This document shows, piece after piece, positions 27,077 to 34,942 of a DNA stretch of 64,000 bases. The position numbers were made by a program, and so were the translations under genes. Source of the DNA: Foetidibacter luteolus (lineage in GTDB: Bacteria > Bacteroidota > Bacteroidia > Chitinophagales > Chitinophagaceae); NCBI RefSeq assembly GCF_009650435.1, contig NZ_VVIP01000043.1, positions 186,001-250,000 on the forward strand, given 5' to 3'. Below the pieces are notes generated by a model. That model was not told the DNA's origin, did no database searches, and saw only the letters and a list, made by a program, of their open reading frames with translations. Positions within the stretch are counted from its first letter, which is position 1, and every line of letters starts with the position of its first letter.

Positions 27077-27092
27077 GTAGTATTTGTACTAC
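27077..27092. promoter_or_regulatory. Inverted repeat GTAGTA-N4-TACTAC, copy 2
   Basis: GTAGTATTTGTACTAC, with flanking T and A extending the arms to 7 bp. Its centre is about 79 bases upstream of the REC-only regulator start codon, a plausible operator position. TTTGTACTACAC, its right half, recurs exactly at 20777-20788. Confidence 0.45.
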
Positions 27093-27155
27093 ACAAAGGC
27101 AGGTAATGATAGAAGGCATTTCTGCCAGGGAAGTAAGAAATGGTAAATTAATAAT

Positions 27156-27785
27156 CTATAAAAGCTTGTTTTCTATGGAGTAAATGGTTAGCTGCGCATT
27201 GGTTTTCATATTCATCTTTTCCAGTATCCTGGCCCGGTAGGTACTAACGGTGGTAACGCTTAAAGACATTTGAGTGGCAATATCCGAAACGGATTTTCCA
27301 GAAGAGATAAGTTTAAACACTTCAAATTCCCTGTCAGACAGGTATTCGTGCGGCAATTTTTCGTTGTCTTTATCAAGCCCAAGAATCAATTGATCTGCGA
27401 TGGATGGAGTTATATATTTCTTACCCAGCAGTACCCGATGTACAGCTTTTACCAGCTCTTCGGGGGCAGATTCTTTATTAAGGTAGCCGGAAGCGCCTGC
27501 CTTTAGTACCCGTATAGCATATTGCTCTTCAGGGTGCCCGCTCAATACAAGTACCGGCAATTTAGGGTAATGAAGTTTTATTTGCTGAAGCGCCTCCATT
27601 CCAGACCTTCCCGGCATTGACAAATCTGTAATTATTACATCCCACTCTTCTTTCATTACTTTTTTAAGTAATATTTCTGCATCGGCGCCTTCTTCTATGT
27701 GAGCAGAAGGAAATTCTTCAAGCAATATCTGTTTGAGGCCTCTCCTGACTACCATGTGATCATCAGCTATAAAAATCCTGATCAT
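27156..27785 (-). CDS. NarL/FixJ-family response regulator with LuxR-type DNA-binding domain
   Basis: 209 residues: receiver domain (IFIADDHMVVRRGLKQIL, phosphorylation Asp in IITDLSMPGRSG, VLVLSGHPE, GYLNKES) and a C-terminal LuxR helix-turn-helix (LSDREFEVFKLISSGKSVSDIATQMSLSVTTVSTYRARILEKMNMK). All phosphoacceptor-pocket residues are present. No partner histidine kinase is adjacent, so it is an orphan within this window. It could be the protein that binds the GTAGTA-N4-TACTAC sites nearby, but that is a guess. Confidence 0.92.
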   Translation of the reverse strand: MIRIFIADDHMVVRRGLKQILLEEFPSAHIEEGADAEILLKKVMKEEWDVIITDLSMPGRSGMEALQQIKLHYPKLPVLVLSGHPEEQYAIRVLKAGASGYLNKESAPEELVKAVHRVLLGKKYITPSIADQLILGLDKDNEKLPHEYLSDREFEVFKLISSGKSVSDIATQMSLSVTTVSTYRARILEKMNMKTNAQLTIYSIENKLL

Positions 27786-28343
27786 ACAATAAGATTTATT
27801 GATCTTTTAATATCAACATGGATGTTTTTCCGTTAGCAACAATCTATGCATCATCAGCATAACTGAATTAGTATGCTGCTTAAGCATGCGTACGGTTTAT
27901 TAGAATAAGTTAACACAGGTAATACAATGCAGCTTCGGGTGCATGATATAAACTGTGCAATAGCTTTATAGCCGATATACGCAGTAATATCAAGTTCCCT
28001 ACAAGTAAACTTCCATCTTATGTGGCTATGCCGGGATTAAAAATTATAGCATTACCGGAAAATAACAACCCATTATTTAGGTTTTGTTTCTTGACAAGCC
28101 GTCAATTCCGGTAAAACGTACAGATAAGATTTCAAAGGGTTGACACTATTTATAAGACAGGGATTATATGCTATGCTGAAACATTTGTTATTTGTTTAAA
28201 CAATAACGAACATAAAGTTAAGCAAAAGCGCATACTTGCCTAATTTTTTTCAACCCTAAGGCAGTGATAATCTATTTAATGGTAACAACTCCTGCGTTTT
28301 AAACTTTTTTGCAACATATATTTCATCATTTGAATATTGCGCT
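27786..28343. other. Gap without recognised gene, upstream of tRNA-Phe
   Basis: About 560 bases, AT-rich, with no coding region or repeat that I can identify. It includes TTGACA near 28140 but no matching downstream promoter element of the Bacteroidota type. Confidence 0.4.
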
Positions 28344-28351
28344 TATATTTG
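28344..28351 (+). promoter_or_regulatory. -7 box for tRNA-Phe
   Basis: TATATTTG matches TAnnTTTG and lies 51 bases before the mature tRNA 5' end, a normal distance for a tRNA leader. Confidence 0.55.
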
Positions 28352-28402
28352 CAGCCCAATTAAACAGGGGCAACAATTTTTGCTGCTCTTTTTAATAAGG
28401 AT

Positions 28403-28475
28403 GGTGCGGTAGCTCAGTCGGTAGAGCAAAGGACTGAAAATCCTTGTGTCGCCGGTTCGATCCCGGCCCACACCA
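28403..28475 (+). tRNA. tRNA-Phe (anticodon GAA)
   Basis: A 73-base cloverleaf: D arm GCTCAGTCGGTAGAGC, anticodon stem AAGGA/TCCTT with loop CTGAAAA (anticodon GAA), T arm GCCGG-TTCGATC-CCGGC and discriminator A. The CCA end is not encoded. The acceptor stem has one non-pairing position: C5 opposite A68 (28407 and 28470), flanked by G-C pairs. The rest of the stem pairs well. It is followed immediately by a terminator. Confidence 0.95.
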
Positions 28476-28479
28476 CATA

Positions 28480-28512
28480 AACGCCTTGTAACACAATTAC
28501 AGGGCGTTTTTA
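28480..28512 (+). terminator. Terminator of the tRNA-Phe transcript
   Basis: AACGCCTTGTAA pairs with TTACAGGGCGTT (12 bp, one G-U) around a CACAA loop, followed by TTTATTT, starting 5 bases after the mature tRNA 3' end. Confidence 0.8.
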
Positions 28513-28703
28513 TTTCCACAACTAACTGCTGCTTTTTATACCGGTTTAACTGGGTTTGTCTTCCGCCCGGCACTTTCAATTCCGAAAGTAATCCCCCCAA
28601 TATCTTAACCCAGGTCTTTTTTCTGCAAATTTGGGTTAAATACCTAAGTTTAGGCGGCTATATCGCCAGTGCTTTGTAATATTATCCGCCAAAAAAATTG
28701 TTC

Positions 28704-29507
28704 TTGAAAAAAATATACGCTGTTCCTGTTTTATTGTTTTGCTTCTTGTTTGCGGGTTTTTCCGCTATTGCGCAATCGTACAATTTACAGGGCAGGGTGG
28801 TAGATTTTTCAAGCCGTAACCCTGTAGAAGCTGTTTCTGTGTTTAGTTCATCTGGCCGTGTACGCATTACAGACAGCCTGGGCCGCTTTACCATACCAGT
28901 TACCGGCAAAGATTCTGTTTGGTTTTCCTTTCTCAATAAAAACACACAGAAATACTCCATTGATACTATTGCCAACCTGTCAAATTTTGAAATAGCGCTG
29001 CATATAGAGGCCACCTGGCTGCCTTCTGTTAAAGTAAAAAGTTCCGACTATAAGCTGGATTCCATTTTAAACCGCCGCAATTATGCCAAAATATTCGACT
29101 ACAAAAAACCCGGCCTGGCATTAAGCAGCAACCCGCCATCTTCCTATGTTCCGGGCAGCTTAACGGTTGGGCTGGACCTTGACCAGCTTATCAACATGTT
29201 CCGGTTCAGAAAGCAACGGCAAATGCTCAGTTTCCAGGAAAGATTGCTGATTCAGGAACAGGACAAATACATAGACCACCGCTTCAATAAAAGGCTTATC
29301 AGGCAAATTACCGGCATAGACAGTGGTAAAACGCTAACAAAATTTATTACCATTTACAAGCCTGCGTACGAAATACTGCTGCAAATGAATGATATAGAGC
29401 TTGGCTATTACATACAACAGTGCTACAAGCAATTTACGGGTAAAGGGCGGCAGGAACTTTTTTTGAAAAAACCAGAGGAGCTTGAGGAAAACCCGCCTTT
29501 ACGATAA
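28704..29507 (+). CDS. Secreted protein with carboxypeptidase-like regulatory domain
   Basis: 267 residues from the TTG at 28704 (another TTG two codons earlier); no ATG precedes the signal peptide (LKKIYAVPVLLFCFLFAGFSAIAQ). The N-terminal domain (LQGRVVDFSSRNPVEAVSVF, then ITDSLGRFTIPV) is the CarboxypepD_reg-like beta sandwich used in Bacteroidota exported proteins; the C-terminal half (MFRFRKQRQMLSFQERLLIQEQDKYIDHRFN) is helical and charged. Similar proteins are common and uncharacterised in this phylum. Confidence 0.75.
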   Translation: MKKIYAVPVLLFCFLFAGFSAIAQSYNLQGRVVDFSSRNPVEAVSVFSSSGRVRITDSLGRFTIPVTGKDSVWFSFLNKNTQKYSIDTIANLSNFEIALHIEATWLPSVKVKSSDYKLDSILNRRNYAKIFDYKKPGLALSSNPPSSYVPGSLTVGLDLDQLINMFRFRKQRQMLSFQERLLIQEQDKYIDHRFNKRLIRQITGIDSGKTLTKFITIYKPAYEILLQMNDIELGYYIQQCYKQFTGKGRQELFLKKPEELEENPPLR

Positions 29508-29571
29508 ACGAAATTTGAGCCACTTCACGCAATCTTACATTTTCCCAAACAGCCATTACCGGCTATTTTAC

Positions 29572-29579
29572 TATATTTG
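29572..29579 (+). promoter_or_regulatory. -7 box for the nfu gene
   Basis: TATATTTG matches the consensus and ends 20 bases before the ATG at 29600. Confidence 0.55.
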
Positions 29580-29599
29580 TTTCGCTAAAAAGTTGAAGT

Positions 29600-30199
29600 A
29601 TGATTAAGACAGGAAACCCGGTTATCAGTATATATACCGAAATGACACCAAACCCGGAGACCATGAAGTTTGTTGCCAACAAATTACTATACCCCGGTAA
29701 AAGCATTGATTTTCCTGACGAAACCACCGCAGGGCCATCTCCGCTTGCAAAAGAATTATTTAGTTTTCCCTTTATAAAAAGCGTGTTTATTGCCAGCAAT
29801 TTTGTTACGCTTACAAAAACGCCGGAAACGGATGAATGGCAGGACGTAATTCCCGCCGTAAAGCAATTTTTAAAAGATTACCTGGAAGGCGGCGGTATTG
29901 TGATAAACGAAGATGAGGTGGCCAAAACAAGGCAGGAAGCCAGCAATACTGTTTCCGCGGATGATGATGATGTGGTTAAACGCATAAAAGAACTGCTGGA
30001 CAACTATGTAAAGCCGGCGGTTGAAATGGATGGCGGCGCCATACAGTTTAAAAGCTACGATGCCGGTGTGGTAAACCTCATGCTGCAGGGTAGCTGCAGT
30101 GGTTGCCCGTCATCTATGATTACCCTCAAGGCAGGTATTGAAGGTATGATGAAACGCATGATACCCGAAGTAAAAGAGGTTGTGGCCGAGGCTGAATAA
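29600..30199 (+). CDS. Nfu/NifU-type Fe-S cluster carrier protein
   Basis: 199 residues. The N-terminal Nfu_N domain (TPNPETMKFVANKLLYPGKSIDFP, then FPFIKSVFIASNFVTLTK) is followed by a NifU C-terminal domain with MDGGAIQFKSYDAGVVNLMLQGSCSGCPSS; C166 and C169 form the CxxC motif that holds a [4Fe-4S] cluster at a dimer interface. It delivers clusters to target enzymes such as the quinolinate synthase encoded elsewhere in this window. Monocistronic, with promoter box and terminator. Confidence 0.93.
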   Translation: MIKTGNPVISIYTEMTPNPETMKFVANKLLYPGKSIDFPDETTAGPSPLAKELFSFPFIKSVFIASNFVTLTKTPETDEWQDVIPAVKQFLKDYLEGGGIVINEDEVAKTRQEASNTVSADDDDVVKRIKELLDNYVKPAVEMDGGAIQFKSYDAGVVNLMLQGSCSGCPSSMITLKAGIEGMMKRMIPEVKEVVAEAE

Positions 30200-30228
30200 G
30201 CAGATTTTTTTTGAGTGAATAAATACGG

Positions 30229-30259
30229 TGCCTGTGCAGATTAATGTACAGGCATTTTT
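30229..30259 (+). terminator. Terminator after nfu
   Basis: TGCCTGTGCA pairs with TGTACAGGCA (10 bp, one G-U), loop GATTAA, followed by TTTTTA. It lies 29 bases past the nfu stop. Confidence 0.75.
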
Positions 30260-30267
30260 ATTTTGGA

Positions 30268-30480
30268 TTAGTTGGGGCTTTCGCCTTTTAGTTCTTTAGC
30301 AACAGTCGTCCCGGCTTTTCACTGCAACTCCGCCGCCAGATCATCCGCACAAGGCCTCAGCGGGGTTTCCGTTGCAATCCGGCAGCCATTCAGCTTTTCC
30401 AATCCTGACCCGGCAAGGCATCCCTCTCTGAATTATCCCACGTATAAGAGCGGGCCGAGGTACGAGGTACACCCCCGAAG
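30268..30480 (+). repeat. Interspersed repeat family B, copy 4 (rearranged)
   Basis: The central part, CCGGCTTTTCACTGCAACTCCGCC through CAGCGGGGTTTCCGTTG (about 30310-30376), is a diverged plus-strand copy. At 30451-30477 the 5' flank of the family occurs on the opposite strand (GGGCCGAGGTACGAGG, then ACACCCCC), i.e. inverted and displaced. The remainder of the gap to 30591 holds nothing else I can identify. Confidence 0.65.
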
Positions 30481-30591
30481 CTTACCAAAGCATAACACAA
30501 CAGCCCGCCGTCTTTACAACATAAAGTTTCGTGCTATTTGTTAACGAAATAAGCAACAACATTCAAAGCACTCTTATTGTAAATTTAACGG

Positions 30592-30828
30592 GTGAACCTA
30601 ACCGAATTTCTTCAACAGTTTTACGAAGGCATCAGAAACACTTCTGCCCCTGAATATATTGCCGTACTTACAGGAATAGCAAGCGTATGGTACAGCAAAA
30701 AAGAAAACATTATTCTTTATCCTATCGGTATCATCAGTACGGTTATTTATATCTGGCTTTCACTTAAGGCGCACCTGTTTGGCGAAGCAAGCGTTAACCT
30801 TTATTACAACAAGCATTTCTTTTCATGA
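30592..30828 (+). pseudogene. Truncated PnuC-type nicotinamide riboside/vitamin transporter
   Basis: 78 residues from GTG 30592. The product matches the N-terminal part of PnuC/PnuT transporters: YIAVLTGIASVWYSKKENIILYPIGIISTVIYIWLSLKAHLFGEASVNLYY covers roughly the first three membrane helices. Full-length members have about 190-210 residues; here the frame ends after NKHFFS and the stop codon overlaps the ATG of the next gene. The missing 110-130 residues cannot be restored in another frame because the next gene starts at once, so a deletion precisely at the junction is the simplest explanation. The remnant is probably not a working transporter. Confidence 0.75.
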
Positions 30829-31376
30829 AAAAAATAGTGATCATAGGGCCGGAATCAACAGGCAAAAGCACATTAAGTGAGCAGCTTGCCGCCCACTTCA
30901 ACACACTTTGGTGCGCGGAATATGCAAGGGAATACCTGCTGTGCCATGGTAAAGAATACAATTTTGCAACCCTGCTGGATATAGCTAAAGGCCAACTAGC
31001 ACTTGAAGAAAAATACGCTGCTGAAGTTGAAAAAAAGTTTTACCCGGATGCAGGCCTTTTCAGCGCCCCATTGCTGTTTATTGATACCGATATGTATGTG
31101 ATGAAAGTGTGGTGCGAATATGTTTTTGGCAAGTGCCATCACTATATTCTTGAAAAAATAGCAGAAAGAAAATATGACCTGTACCTGCTCTGTGATACGG
31201 ATTTACCCTGGACAAAAGATGAACTGAGGGAATACCCGGACGAGCAGCCCCGCAAAGAATTGTACAATATGTACAAAGACATTCTTGTTAACCAGCAGGT
31301 ACCGTGGATTAATATAAGTGGGGATTACCAACACCGTTTTAAAACAGCGCTTAATGCTGTGCTGAAGATTTTATAA
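30825..31376 (+). CDS. NadR-like P-loop kinase (AAA_28 family)
   Basis: 183 residues beginning with Walker A GPESTGKSTLSEQLA, then CAEYAREYL, LLFIDTDMYVMKVWCEYVFG and LYLLCDTDLPWTKDELREYP, the pattern of the ribosylnicotinamide-kinase domain of NadR. It would phosphorylate nicotinamide riboside taken up by PnuC to NMN. The adenylyltransferase and DNA-binding domains of full NadR are absent, as in many Bacteroidota. The start codon overlaps the stop of the truncated pnuC (ATGA), so the two were clearly one operon. Confidence 0.85.
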   Translation: MKKIVIIGPESTGKSTLSEQLAAHFNTLWCAEYAREYLLCHGKEYNFATLLDIAKGQLALEEKYAAEVEKKFYPDAGLFSAPLLFIDTDMYVMKVWCEYVFGKCHHYILEKIAERKYDLYLLCDTDLPWTKDELREYPDEQPRKELYNMYKDILVNQQVPWINISGDYQHRFKTALNAVLKIL

Positions 31377-31427
31377 ATGCCTGAGGAAAAGATGCAGACT
31401 AATTTATACGCGGTGGTAAAAGCCGAA

Positions 31428-31499
31428 TAGCGGACAAGGCGTACAAGTGAGTGACACAACCAAAGCCTCATAGTAGTTCCTCCTGCCCGGCCCATAAAA
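31428..31499 (+). repeat. Interspersed repeat family A, copy 6 (GTGACACAA core)
   Basis: GCGGACAAGGC then GTACAAGTGAGTGACACAA, AAAGCCTCATAGTAG, CTGCCCGGCCCATAAAA. It has the same ending as copy 7 at 37.1 kb, but the other core. Intergenic, between convergent genes. Confidence 0.75.
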
Positions 31500-31528
31500 T
31501 TTCCTGACGTTAATAAAATCTCATTAAC

Positions 31529-32347
31529 TCAATAATCTGTTTTTACTTTCTTATCAAACGGAACGGTAAGTTGTTCCGTCAGGCTGCCATCGTTTCTGCC
31601 CTCCAGTACATCTAACCCATACCGCAGTTCACTGGCCGGCGTAAAACGGTAAGTGCCAAACAACCTGTCCCACAACGAAAAAATATTTCCGTAGTTACTG
31701 TCTGTTTCCGGCCTTACATAATGATGATGTACCCGGTGCATGCCTGGCGTTACAATAAGCCAGCCAAGCGGTTTTTCAACCCATGACGGAAGCCTGATGT
31801 TTGCGTGGTTAAACTGGGATAATACAACGGATAAAGTCTGGTACATCATTACCAGCCAAATAGGGGCGCCGCTTACAAAAACAGCCAACACTGTAAATAC
31901 CGCCCTGAATACGCTTTCACCCGGGTGGTGGCGGTTAGCCGTGGTAGTATCAACAAAAGTATCCGCATGGTGCACCAGGTGAAACTTCCACATCCACTTT
32001 ATTTTATGCTGTATTAAGTGTACCAGGTAAGCACCTACCAGGTCAAGCACCAGCAGGCCGGCCAGCATTTGTGCCCACAGGGGCAGGCTTACCCATTGCA
32101 GCAGGCCAAAATTATTTTGCCTGCACCACTGGCTGCCAAAAACAATCAACAGCACAAAACCAAGATTAATAATAACGGTGGTAAAGGTGAAAAAGATATT
32201 TACTGAAGCATGTTTCCATTTATTGTACCTAAACCTGAATACAGGAATAACTGATTCCAGCATCCAGAATAAAGTAATGCCGCCGGCTATGATTAATGCA
32301 CGGTGCAGAGATGGGATACTTTCAAAATATGCTGCAATACTTTCCAT
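31529..32347 (-). CDS. Sterol desaturase/fatty acid hydroxylase family membrane protein
   Basis: 272 residues with about four membrane helices and the histidine motifs of a di-iron integral-membrane oxygenase: HLIQHKIKWMWKFHLVHH, and HRVHHHYV. Further histidines (HHPGE) complete the set. Family members hydroxylate or desaturate lipids. The product here may be a modified sphingolipid or carotenoid, but the sequence does not say. Single gene on the minus strand. Confidence 0.88.
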   Translation of the reverse strand: MESIAAYFESIPSLHRALIIAGGITLFWMLESVIPVFRFRYNKWKHASVNIFFTFTTVIINLGFVLLIVFGSQWCRQNNFGLLQWVSLPLWAQMLAGLLVLDLVGAYLVHLIQHKIKWMWKFHLVHHADTFVDTTTANRHHPGESVFRAVFTVLAVFVSGAPIWLVMMYQTLSVVLSQFNHANIRLPSWVEKPLGWLIVTPGMHRVHHHYVRPETDSNYGNIFSLWDRLFGTYRFTPASELRYGLDVLEGRNDGSLTEQLTVPFDKKVKTDY

Positions 32348-32412
32348 GGCGACCCTTAGTTACTTCTAAGTTATACAATCTGCCGGTTCGCCAACTTTCA
32401 GGCGCATTAAAA

Positions 32413-32432
32413 AACCGCTGCATTCAGCGGTT
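32413..32432 (-). terminator. Terminator of dnaN (minus strand)
   Basis: AACCGCTG-N4-CAGCGGTT, with a run of A on the plus-strand left side that reads as TTTTTT in the minus transcript. It lies 34 bases past the dnaN stop codon. Confidence 0.75.
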
Positions 32433-32465
32433 CTTAACTATTGTTTTGTAATTATACTGTAGTGT

Positions 32466-33581
32466 TTAATTGTTCAGCATCAGGGGCATCACCAGCATCA
32501 GCACATCCTCATCATCGCTTTGTTCTGTTGGTTTTATAATTCCGGCCTTGGTAGGTGTAGATAGTTCAACCTTTACTTCTTCCGTATCTGCGGAGTTAAG
32601 CATTTCAATTAAAAATTTGGCGTTAAAAGCAATCTGCAGGTCTTCGCCATCGTACTGGCAACTCATGCGTTCGTTGCCTTCAAAGCTAAAGTCTACGTCC
32701 TGCGCGGCCAGTTGCAGTTCGCTGCCGCTTATGCTAAGCGCTACCTGGTTGGTGCTTTTATTACTAAACACACTTACACGGCGCAATGCACTCTGAAAGT
32801 CGGATGTATTTACTACCAGCTTATACGGGTTATCTGTTGGTATTACCACTTTGTAATCAGGAAAGCGGGCATCTATTAACCGGCATATTAACTGGGTAGA
32901 TCCATGTTTTACAAAAAGGTGGTTGCTGTTGTAGCTAACCGTAAGCTGGTCTGCATTATCCGGCAATGCGTTCTTTAACAGGTTTAATGGTTTTTTGGGT
33001 ACAATAAAGCTGTCTGTTTTAGGACAGGCAACATCCTTACGTTTATAGCGCACTAACCTGTGGGCATCTGTAGCCACAAATTGGAGAGAATCTTTATTCA
33101 GCTCAAAAAACACACCGGTCATAGCTGGCCTTAAGTCATCACTGCTTACGGCAAACAAAGTTTTATTAATCGCATTTACAAAAGCGCTGCTGGCTATGGT
33201 GAAGTTATTCGTGTCGTCTGAAGAGGGTTCTTTGGGAAAATTATCCGGGTTTTCGCCCATTACTTTATACTTGCCATTGTCGCTGGTTATTTCAATGGCA
33301 AAGTTGCGTTCTATGGTAAAGCTTAAGGGTTGGTCGGGAATGTTTTTGAGAGAGTCCATCAAAATCTTGGCCGGTATGCACACCTTGCCATTTTCCTTAC
33401 TTTCCACATCCATTTCAACCCGCATTACGGTTTCAAGGTCTGTGGCTACAACACTCAGCTTTTTATCCTGTATCTCAAACAAAAAATCTTCCAGTATGGG
33501 CAATACGGTATTGGCATTAATAACGCCATTAATCTGCTGCAAATGTTTTAACAAAGCCGAAGAAGACACAATAAATTTCAT
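32466..33581 (-). CDS. dnaN: DNA polymerase III beta subunit (sliding clamp)
   Basis: 371 residues, the full three-domain length. N-terminal MKFIVSSSALLKHLQQINGVI, domain junction ASSAFVNAINKTLFAVSSDDLRPAMTGVFFEL, VATDAHRLVRYKRK, and C-terminal VLMLVMPLMLNN with the partner-binding pocket region. The clamp encircles DNA and gives DNA polymerase III its processivity; clients bind it through short peptides. It is not next to dnaA here, which is usual in Bacteroidota. A promoter box and a terminator bracket the gene. Confidence 0.97.
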   Translation of the reverse strand: MKFIVSSSALLKHLQQINGVINANTVLPILEDFLFEIQDKKLSVVATDLETVMRVEMDVESKENGKVCIPAKILMDSLKNIPDQPLSFTIERNFAIEITSDNGKYKVMGENPDNFPKEPSSDDTNNFTIASSAFVNAINKTLFAVSSDDLRPAMTGVFFELNKDSLQFVATDAHRLVRYKRKDVACPKTDSFIVPKKPLNLLKNALPDNADQLTVSYNSNHLFVKHGSTQLICRLIDARFPDYKVVIPTDNPYKLVVNTSDFQSALRRVSVFSNKSTNQVALSISGSELQLAAQDVDFSFEGNERMSCQYDGEDLQIAFNAKFLIEMLNSADTEEVKVELSTPTKAGIIKPTEQSDDEDVLMLVMPLMLNN

Positions 33582-33612
33582 AAGAGAGCTAATCTGTTAT
33601 TTACTAATGCAA

Positions 33613-33620
33613 CAAACCTA
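33613..33620 (-). promoter_or_regulatory. -7 box for dnaN (minus strand)
   Basis: Read on the minus strand TAGGTTTG, matching TAnnTTTG; it ends 31 bases upstream of the dnaN start codon. Confidence 0.55.
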
Positions 33621-33710
33621 CTGTAAAATGTTAACATTCCACAATCTGTGTTACTGCGGTAAACTTATTAACACCGGGATGTGAATTTGTTGTGCGCTAA
33701 GGAGGGACTG

Positions 33711-34118
33711 TCAGGGCGTTACTGACGAAAGAAGCTCGCTGAATTTTTCCTTGTTTACCGGCTTCAGAATGTATTCCGAAACCGCCTGGAACTCTTTGGA
33801 ACGGTTAATATCATACTCATCTATAGAAGAGCTGACCATGTACACGATTACATTTTTTTTAAGGCCCTCACTCACAGGCTGGTATTCTTCCAAAAACTGC
33901 CAGCCGTTCATCACGGGCATATTTATATCCAGGAAAATAACATCAGGCAGTTGCGAAACATCTTCAAGGTGAGATTTCAGGTAATCCAATGCTTCCAGGC
34001 CATTTGAAAACACCATTACACTTCCGGCCATACCGGTTGCCTCTATGGTCTTTCTGGCGGCAAATTGATAAATCCGGTCATCATCTATCAGGCATATACT
34101 TAGCTTGCCGGGTTGCAT
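33711..34118 (-). CDS. CheY-like REC-only response regulator
   Basis: 135 residues from ATG 34118 (14 further in-frame codons upstream look unconserved). Receiver motifs: ICLIDDDRIYQF (acidic triad), VIFLDINMPVMNGWQFLEE (phosphorylation Asp), VYMVSSS, YILKPVNKEKF. This is the class of Bacteroidota REC-only proteins acting with hybrid or orphan histidine kinases; none is adjacent. It is divergent from recX, starting 45 bases away. Confidence 0.9.
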   Translation of the reverse strand: MQPGKLSICLIDDDRIYQFAARKTIEATGMAGSVMVFSNGLEALDYLKSHLEDVSQLPDVIFLDINMPVMNGWQFLEEYQPVSEGLKKNVIVYMVSSSIDEYDINRSKEFQAVSEYILKPVNKEKFSELLSSVTP

Positions 34119-34163
34119 TGGGTTATATAGTTTTACTATAAAAATAAGCATTCGCACCATAAG

Positions 34164-34679
34164 ATGCTATTATTTGCAGCTAATTTTAAAAGTTTTGATG
34201 TGCCAGAACAACGTTATATATCAAAAGATAAGGCCCTGCAGAAAATAAAACATTTCTGCGCCTGGCAGGAGAGAAGCCATAAAGAGGTGAAAGAAAAACT
34301 GTACTCTTTTGGGCTTAGAAAAACAGAAACGGAGGATCTGCTTGCCCTTTTAATTGAAGAAAATTACCTTAATGAAGAGCGCTTTGCCCGTGAGTTTGCC
34401 GGGGGTAAATTTCGCCTTAAGCATTGGGGCCGTATAAAAATTCAATATGAGCTAAAGCAAAAACAGGTTAGTAACTACAACATTAATAATGCGCTTAAAA
34501 CTATTGACGAAACGGATTACACAGCCACTCTAAAAAAACTTGCGGCTGTTAAATATGCTTCTTTACAAGGCGAAAACCATTTTATGCGCCGCTCTAAAAC
34601 TGCGGCGTACCTGCAACAAAAAGGGTTTGAAAAAAACCTTGTAGATGAAGTATTGAAAGATATTTCTACCGGCGGTTAA
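34164..34679 (+). CDS. recX: RecX-family regulatory protein
   Basis: 171 residues. Three RecX-type helical repeats: KALQKIKHFCAWQERSHKEVKEKLYSFGL, then DLLALLIEENYLNEERFAREFAGGKFRLKHWGRIKIQYELKQK, and the last FMRRSKTAAYLQQKGFEKNLVDEVL. RecX binds RecA filaments and modulates recombination. The recA gene is about 4.5 kb downstream, not adjacent as in many bacteria. The gene is divergent from the CheY-like gene. Confidence 0.88.
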   Translation: MLLFAANFKSFDVPEQRYISKDKALQKIKHFCAWQERSHKEVKEKLYSFGLRKTETEDLLALLIEENYLNEERFAREFAGGKFRLKHWGRIKIQYELKQKQVSNYNINNALKTIDETDYTATLKKLAAVKYASLQGENHFMRRSKTAAYLQQKGFEKNLVDEVLKDISTGG

Positions 34680-34683
34680 TAGC

Positions 34684-34860
34684 TGCAGGGCGCCTGCCCA
34701 CGCTAAGGCGATGGGCACCGGGAGGAACTGCGTTCGCAACCTTCGTCAAAGCAACACTCAGTTGCTTTTTCTCAGTTGTGCTCATACTCCGGCGCAAAGG
34801 CCCTGCTGCAATGCCCTCACCGGGGTATCCGCTGCAATCCCTGGCGCGGTGGTGACACAG
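34684..34860 (+). repeat. Interspersed repeat family B, copy 5 (flank type 2, long inner module)
   Basis: The 5' flank is TGCCCACGCTAAGGCGATGG, which folds into a hairpin (TGCCCA-CGC...GCG-A-TGGGCA). The inner part has the long module (GAACTGCGTTCGCAACC, AAAGCAAC...GTTGCTTT). The 3' flank ends in CGGGGTATCCGCTGCAATCC and TGGTGACACAGC. Flanks match copy 6; the inner module matches copy 3. Confidence 0.8.
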
Positions 34861-34942
34861 CAAAACAGCCCGTAAAGCCTACACAGTCAATCAACGGCAT
34901 TATCAACTGTATTTAAATAACTTTACGCCCTAAAATTTTCCT

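Noticed and set aside
28140-28175. Sigma70-like promoter (TTGACA) upstream of tRNA-Phe
   Set aside because: Spacing to a TATAAT-like box is wrong and Bacteroidota do not use this type; the TATATTTG box nearer the tRNA fits better.
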